Assembly: GCF_004339595.1 (NCBI RefSeq)
Contig: NZ_SMFU01000009.1
Span: forward strand, 600,580 to 664,579
Length of the DNA stretch: 64,000 nt
Origin: Marinobacterium mangrovicola
Lineage (GTDB): Bacteria > Pseudomonadota > Gammaproteobacteria > Pseudomonadales > Balneatricaceae
Direction of reading: 5' to 3'
In this document: positions 60,903 through 64,000 of the stretch, in pieces
Numbering within the stretch: position 1 is the stretch's first letter
Layout of the letters: each line of letters begins with the position of its first letter
Program-made: the position numbers and the translations under genes
Notes under the pieces: generated by a model
Database searches by the model: none
What the model saw: the letters and a program-made list of their open reading frames with translations, nothing else
What the model was told of the DNA's origin: nothing

Positions 60903-61559
60903 TTACTCCCCACCAGGCTCAGTATCCCATTTCCGCCGAGTAGCGAAATACTCACGGTTGAAGCGCTCGAAATATCCCTCCAGATGGCTTGCAGCCGCCC
61001 TATCCTCCTGCAACTCCAGCAAAGCTATAGCCACCTCGGCCGTGCACAGATGATGCGCTACTGTTGAGCGTCTCAATGTATAGCTCGAGATGCGAGCCGA
61101 TTTAGGCTCAATCACCGGCAGGTGCTGCAGATAACGGCTGTGCCTGAACATTCTCCGTGCCTGGCGCCAGGTACCATCGAGAATAATAAACGCGGGGATT
61201 CTTCCGTCTGCCGGTGGCTTTTCCACCATACGCTGCTGATAGTCCTCCCCCTCAGGAAACACCAGGCAGGGGAAGTAGGCGGGATCGTTCAGCGCATCGA
61301 GCAACGCCTGGGGCGGCTCGGTACGAGACCATTCAAAGACACGGGTGCCGTTGATGCTGTCAGCGATCAGCTTGCCGGTATTGGTCGGCTTGTAGAACTC
61401 GTTATGGTGCATCAGCAGCCAGAATTCGCAGTTCGCCGCGACCCGGGATTGATGCTCGCAGATACAGGACTCCACCGCCAGACGGCAGGTCTCACAGCGT
61501 TTTACGCCTGCTCCACGGGCCAGATAAGGTCTGCGGGCTGGTTCTTTGATATTGGACAT
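60903..61559 (-). CDS. DTW-domain tRNA-uridine aminocarboxypropyltransferase
   Basis: The start is set at the ATG at 61559 (218 residues; ten codons shorter than the furthest ATG; neither has a clear ribosome site). It has an N-terminal cysteine cluster (CETCRLAVESCIC) and the DTW motif as FIILDGTWRQARRMFRHSRYL, with KPTNTGKLIADSI and STVAHHLCTAEVAIALL. It resembles E. coli TapT (YfiP), which makes acp3U47 in tRNA from SAM. Confidence 0.85.
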   Translation of the reverse strand: MSNIKEPARRPYLARGAGVKRCETCRLAVESCICEHQSRVAANCEFWLLMHHNEFYKPTNTGKLIADSINGTRVFEWSRTEPPQALLDALNDPAYFPCLVFPEGEDYQQRMVEKPPADGRIPAFIILDGTWRQARRMFRHSRYLQHLPVIEPKSARISSYTLRRSTVAHHLCTAEVAIALLELQEDRAAASHLEGYFERFNREYFATRRKWDTEPGGE

Positions 61560-61649
61560 AGGTTCAACGTGTTCAAGCTGAAAATGCATGTGGTGCGCAC
61601 TATACTGGCTTCCCCTTCAACAGCAAGTCCGCCGGAGCGCTTAGGGATA

Positions 61650-62468
61650 ATGAAGAACTTTAACACCCTGATCCCACCTCAGCCTGAGATCTTGCACTCG
61701 CTTGCTAAAGCGCTGAACCAGGAAGATCCGAGCCAGCGCGAGGTTGCTGATCTGCTGCGAAAGGATGTCGCACTCTATTCCACCATACTCAAGGCAGCCA
61801 ACAGCCCCTACTACGGCCTCGCCGTTGAAGTGACCTCCGTTGAGCGTGCGCTAAGCCTGCTGGGTTTTGAGCGCATCTTCAGTCTGGTCAGGCTGACGCT
61901 GATGAAAAACTCGCTGCAGAAAACCGGTCGGATGGAACGTTTCTGGGACACAGCTCGCGATGTAAGCGAGTTATCCACAGTGATCGCCAAGCGGCTTACG
62001 CGTTTGAACAAGGATGACGTCTACACCTGCGGCATGCTGCATGACTGCGGACTACCGTTGATGGTACAGGCGTTTGAAGGCTTTCGTGAATTTCTGCAGG
62101 AGAACGGTAACCTGACGGCTAACGAGCTGGAACAAGCAGAAACCGTGAAGTTCGGCTTCAGCCACTACAAGGTCGGGGCAAGAATGGCTGAGCGCTGGTT
62201 GTTGCCTCAGTATCTGGCCGATGCGATCCGTCTGCAGCCCCAGATCGACGAGGTACTCAGTGACCGCGTCGAAGTGGCCGACAAAACCCGTGAGTTGTTA
62301 TCAGTGCTGACCCTGGCCCAGGATATCAGCGAAGAGTATCGCTACTACTGGCGAATCTCCCCCAAGCAGGAATTGTCCCGGCTGCAACCCGCGCTCCGTT
62401 ACCTCGGTATCGTCGATCTTGACTATCTGAACCTGAGAGATGAGATACTGGAAGGCATGGGCGCCTGA
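61650..62468 (+). CDS. HDOD-domain signalling protein
   Basis: From the ATG at 61650 the protein has 272 residues, MKNFNTLIPPQPEILHSLAK. One HDOD domain spans about 10-210: LLRKDVALYSTILKAANSPYYG, VTSVERALSLLGFERIFSLVRLTLM and TCGMLHDCGLPLMVQAF, which keeps an HD pair but not the GYP extension. HDOD proteins are regulators in motility, competence and virulence and usually lack phosphohydrolase activity. The ribosome site (AGGG) is close to the ATG. Divergent from the DTW gene. Confidence 0.85.
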   Translation: MKNFNTLIPPQPEILHSLAKALNQEDPSQREVADLLRKDVALYSTILKAANSPYYGLAVEVTSVERALSLLGFERIFSLVRLTLMKNSLQKTGRMERFWDTARDVSELSTVIAKRLTRLNKDDVYTCGMLHDCGLPLMVQAFEGFREFLQENGNLTANELEQAETVKFGFSHYKVGARMAERWLLPQYLADAIRLQPQIDEVLSDRVEVADKTRELLSVLTLAQDISEEYRYYWRISPKQELSRLQPALRYLGIVDLDYLNLRDEILEGMGA

Positions 62469-62488
62469 GAGCGCCCCTGACTGCATTT

Positions 62489-63265
62489 TTAGCGATACGC
62501 AGCCATCCACTTCAGACCATCCAAAGTCCTTCCCTGTGGGTTATATTCGCAGCCCAGAGCCCCGCTATAACCCAGACTGTCCAGTTGCCCTAATATATAG
62601 GGATAGTTCATCTCGCCAACATTCGGCTCATGGCGCCCGGGCACGCCCGCCAACTGAACATGCTCGATAACATCAAACAACTCCATGATTGTTTGCGTAA
62701 CACGCCCCTGCATCATCTGGCAGTGGTATAGATCCAGCTGCAGGCCCACATTCCCTTCGCCTATTGCATCGATCAGCGCTCTGCCCTGATCCGGGTAGTT
62801 CACCAGGTAACCGGGCATATCGCGATTATTGATCGGTTCGATCATCACTCTCAAGCCGCCCTTAGCAGCCTGTCGGGCGGCGTAGCGAAGGTTATTGATA
62901 TAACAGGCGGTGGCAGCCTCGAGCGTAACCTCCTCAGTCACTACACCCGCCATCACATGGATAAGGCGGTTACCGAGTACACGGGCGTAAGCGATCGCCT
63001 GTTCGATGCCCCGGGCGAACTCTTCCTCTCGCCCAGGCAGGCACGCCAAGCCTCTTTCCCCCGCGGCCCAATCACCGGGCGGAGCATTGAACAGTACCTG
63101 CTCCAGGTCATGTGCATCCAAGCGTTGTTTGATCTCTTCAACAGGATATTCATAGGGGAATAGGTATTCCACCGCATCAAATCCAGCCTTTGAGGCCGCC
63201 TCAAAGCGTTCCAGAAAGGGTAACTCGGTAAACAGCATAGACAGGTTGGCGGCGAATCTGGGCAC
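62489..63265 (-). CDS. hyi: Hydroxypyruvate isomerase family protein (Hyi/OtnI-like)
   Basis: I set a GTG start at 63265 because AGAGGGA lies eight bases upstream and the product, 258 residues beginning with (V/M)PRFAANLSMLFTELPFLERFE, has the exact length of E. coli Hyi; the upstream in-frame extension has no similarity. It is a TIM barrel with GDWAAGERGLACLPGREEEF, MIEPINNRDMPGYLVN and LQLDLYHCQMMQG, which hold metal-binding acidic residues. It could be Hyi or the 2-oxo-tetronate isomerase OtnI; no glyoxylate or tetronate genes are adjacent. Confidence 0.85.
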   Translation of the reverse strand: MPRFAANLSMLFTELPFLERFEAASKAGFDAVEYLFPYEYPVEEIKQRLDAHDLEQVLFNAPPGDWAAGERGLACLPGREEEFARGIEQAIAYARVLGNRLIHVMAGVVTEEVTLEAATACYINNLRYAARQAAKGGLRVMIEPINNRDMPGYLVNYPDQGRALIDAIGEGNVGLQLDLYHCQMMQGRVTQTIMELFDVIEHVQLAGVPGRHEPNVGEMNYPYILGQLDSLGYSGALGCEYNPQGRTLDGLKWMAAYR

Positions 63266-63613
63266 TGTGTAATCCCTCTGGGTGACTTTGGGTTTGATGC
63301 TAGGGGGTTGGTAGCTGAATGGGAAGGGAACTGGCCAGGGCATTTACTGCCGTCTGACCTTGAATCAATTGTAGGCGCGATTAGTCGCCGGGCTTTGAAT
63401 TAGGATTCTATCTGCACGGAGGCGTACATCCTGCTCTGGAGCGGTGGCGGCAATGCTTATCGTAGGAGGGGTGCCTTGCCCGATTGATGTGAGGGTTATA
63501 CTTGGATCGTGTGGTCCTAGGGAGGCTGCGGTCGTACAGATCAAATCGGCCGGTTTGGCGCGGGGTACTTGCCTACTTTGCATGTCTGCCAGCGTTCGGA
63601 TGTAACTTAGAGA

Positions 63614-63876
63614 GATGACCTACTTTAGGTCGCAAGCAGCGCTTGCGATCCTTCGGACGCCAGCGGCGGGAGTAGATGCATGGGGCTCTAATCTGGAGAG
63701 CCAAATTGGCTTTGGTGGATGACCTACAGTGATCAGAAGCGCTGCTTCTGACCCTTCGGGCGTTAGCTGCTATAGATCGATGGTGAAGAGCTGAGCTTGG
63801 CTGAAGGGGCGAACAGCGATGACCTACTTTAGGTGCCGAGCTCTGCTCGTCATCCCTTCGGGACGCCTGCGGCGCC
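63614..63876. repeat. Three spaced hairpin repeats beginning GATGACCTAC
   Basis: Copies lie at 63614-63670, 63718-63772 and 63818-63876 (about 100-base period). Each has GATGACCTAC, then a hairpin (TCGCAAGC/GCTTGCGA; TCAGAAGC/GCTTCTGA; CGAGC/GCTCG), then a block close to CCTTCGGACGCCAGCGGC. The hairpin arms differ between copies but keep pairing, indicating selection on, or formation of, structure. Confidence 0.8.
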
Positions 63877-63927
63877 TGATCCTCGTGCCTCTGGCACAGA
63901 GGCTCTCACATGGGCCTGTGTAGTAAG

Positions 63928-63944
63928 GGGCGGCATCGCCGCCC
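63928..63944. other. GC-rich hairpin beyond the rRNA terminator
   Basis: GGGCGGC and GCCGCCC pair perfectly around ATC. For leftward transcripts it lies just past the terminator and could act as a second stop or processing signal. Confidence 0.5.
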
Positions 63945-63950
63945 AATACG

Positions 63951-63979
63951 AAAAAACCCCAGTACCAACGGTACTGGGG
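63951..63979 (-). terminator. Leftward Rho-independent terminator, probably of an rRNA operon
   Basis: On the minus strand CCCCAGTACC pairs with GGTACTGGGG around GTT and is followed by six T. It sits 14 bases beyond the proposed 5S rRNA end. Confidence 0.88.
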
Positions 63980-63993
63980 TTCTTCGTATTAGG

Positions 63994-64000
63994 TGCCTGG
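63994..64000 (-). rRNA. Possible 3' end of a 5S rRNA gene (cut by window edge)
   Basis: The last seven bases, complement CCAGGCA, equal the 3' end of typical gammaproteobacterial 5S rRNA, and the terminator follows at the expected distance. Seven bases alone are weak evidence; the call rests on the terminator and on the 5S-like GATGACCTAC words in the adjacent repeats. Confidence 0.4.

Larger units (their letters stand above)
63266..64000. other. Gene-free right end of the window
   Basis: No credible coding region is seen over 735 bases. The part 63266-63613 shows nothing recognisable. From 63614 rightward it holds three hairpin repeats, a GC-rich hairpin, a leftward terminator and a possible 5S rRNA end, each listed separately. 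Confidence 0.7.

Noticed and set aside
61122..61649. N-terminal extension of the HDOD protein by 176 codons
   Set aside because: The extension is antisense to the DTW gene and has no domain similarity; the HDOD domain begins right after the ATG at 61650.
63365..63583. 72-codon leftward reading frame in the right-end gap
   Set aside because: No ribosome site, no family resemblance, and it lies in a repeat-rich non-coding stretch.

Overview
The window comes from the chromosome of a marine-type gammaproteobacterium close to the Oceanospirillales/Pseudomonadales boundary (Marinobacterium-like; the genus is an inference). Evidence for this is GC-rich coding, Pseudomonas-like gene order (trmB-thiG-thiS / rpoH-ftsX-ftsE-ftsY / rsmD / coaD-fdx; coaBC-dut-algC-argB-slmA; gpmI-envC-ctpA-yibQ / rhodanese-grxC-secB) and Mg-type HemB. 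Most of it is conserved core genome. The accessory parts are a transport/amidohydrolase cluster (about 12.7-20 kb), one IS4-family insertion (30.6-32.1 kb) and a repeat-rich, gene-free right end that appears to abut an rRNA operon.

Layout. 1-4 kb: start of rep, a degenerate-GGDEF/EAL protein, comM and ubiK. 4.1-6.5 kb: nitrogen-control locus glnK-amtB with a sigma54 promoter and NtrC-like sites, followed by a second PII gene. 6.6-10 kb: PAS-GGDEF-EAL protein and astA. 10-12.7 kb: Cpx-like two-component pair divergent from a Spy/CpxP-like gene, with a perfect CpxR box between them. 12.7-20 kb: GntR/FCD regulator, cytosine-deaminase-like amidohydrolase, Liv-type ABC importer (including a permease-ATPase-ATPase fusion), binding protein and a SnoaL-like protein, tied together by a shared GCTAG-centred operator candidate. 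20-30.5 kb: trmB, thiG, thiS, DUF423, rpoH, ftsXE, ftsY (with a 16-unit Glu-Pro hexanucleotide repeat), degenerate M16-like protein, rsmD, TetR regulator with a perfect palindromic operator, coaD, fdx. 30.6-32.1 kb: complete IS4-family element with 18-bp inverted repeats and a 13-bp target duplication. 32-40 kb: DUF501, recG, oxyR, an epimerase-like protein, ppk1, hemB. 40.1-40.3 kb: a GGA-rich non-coding stretch with its own terminator that looks like a CsrA/RsmA-titrating small RNA. 40.4-47 kb: glycosyltransferase, PAP2 phosphatase, hydrolase, mutM, EamA transporter, chemoreceptor. 47-54.6 kb: rpmBG, radC, coaBC, dut, algC, argB, slmA, CynX-type transporter. 54.6-63.3 kb: yibQ, ctpA, envC, gpmI, rhodanese, grxC, secB, DTW protein, HDOD protein, hyi-like isomerase. 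63.3-64 kb: no gene; three hairpin repeats, a terminator and seven bases that fit the 3' end of a leftward 5S rRNA.

How the genes work together. PII proteins and AmtB form the ammonium uptake/sensing unit under NtrC/RpoN. The Cpx-like pair probably controls its envelope-stress chaperone and itself. FtsE/FtsX act on EnvC, encoded 30 kb away, to trigger septal amidases, and SlmA protects the nucleoid from division. RpoH, SecB, FtsY and CtpA are proteostasis and export functions. Two EAL proteins, the HDOD protein, the chemoreceptor and the proposed Rsm-like RNA make up the signalling layer. All assignments rest on reading the sequence and recalling family motifs; no search was run.
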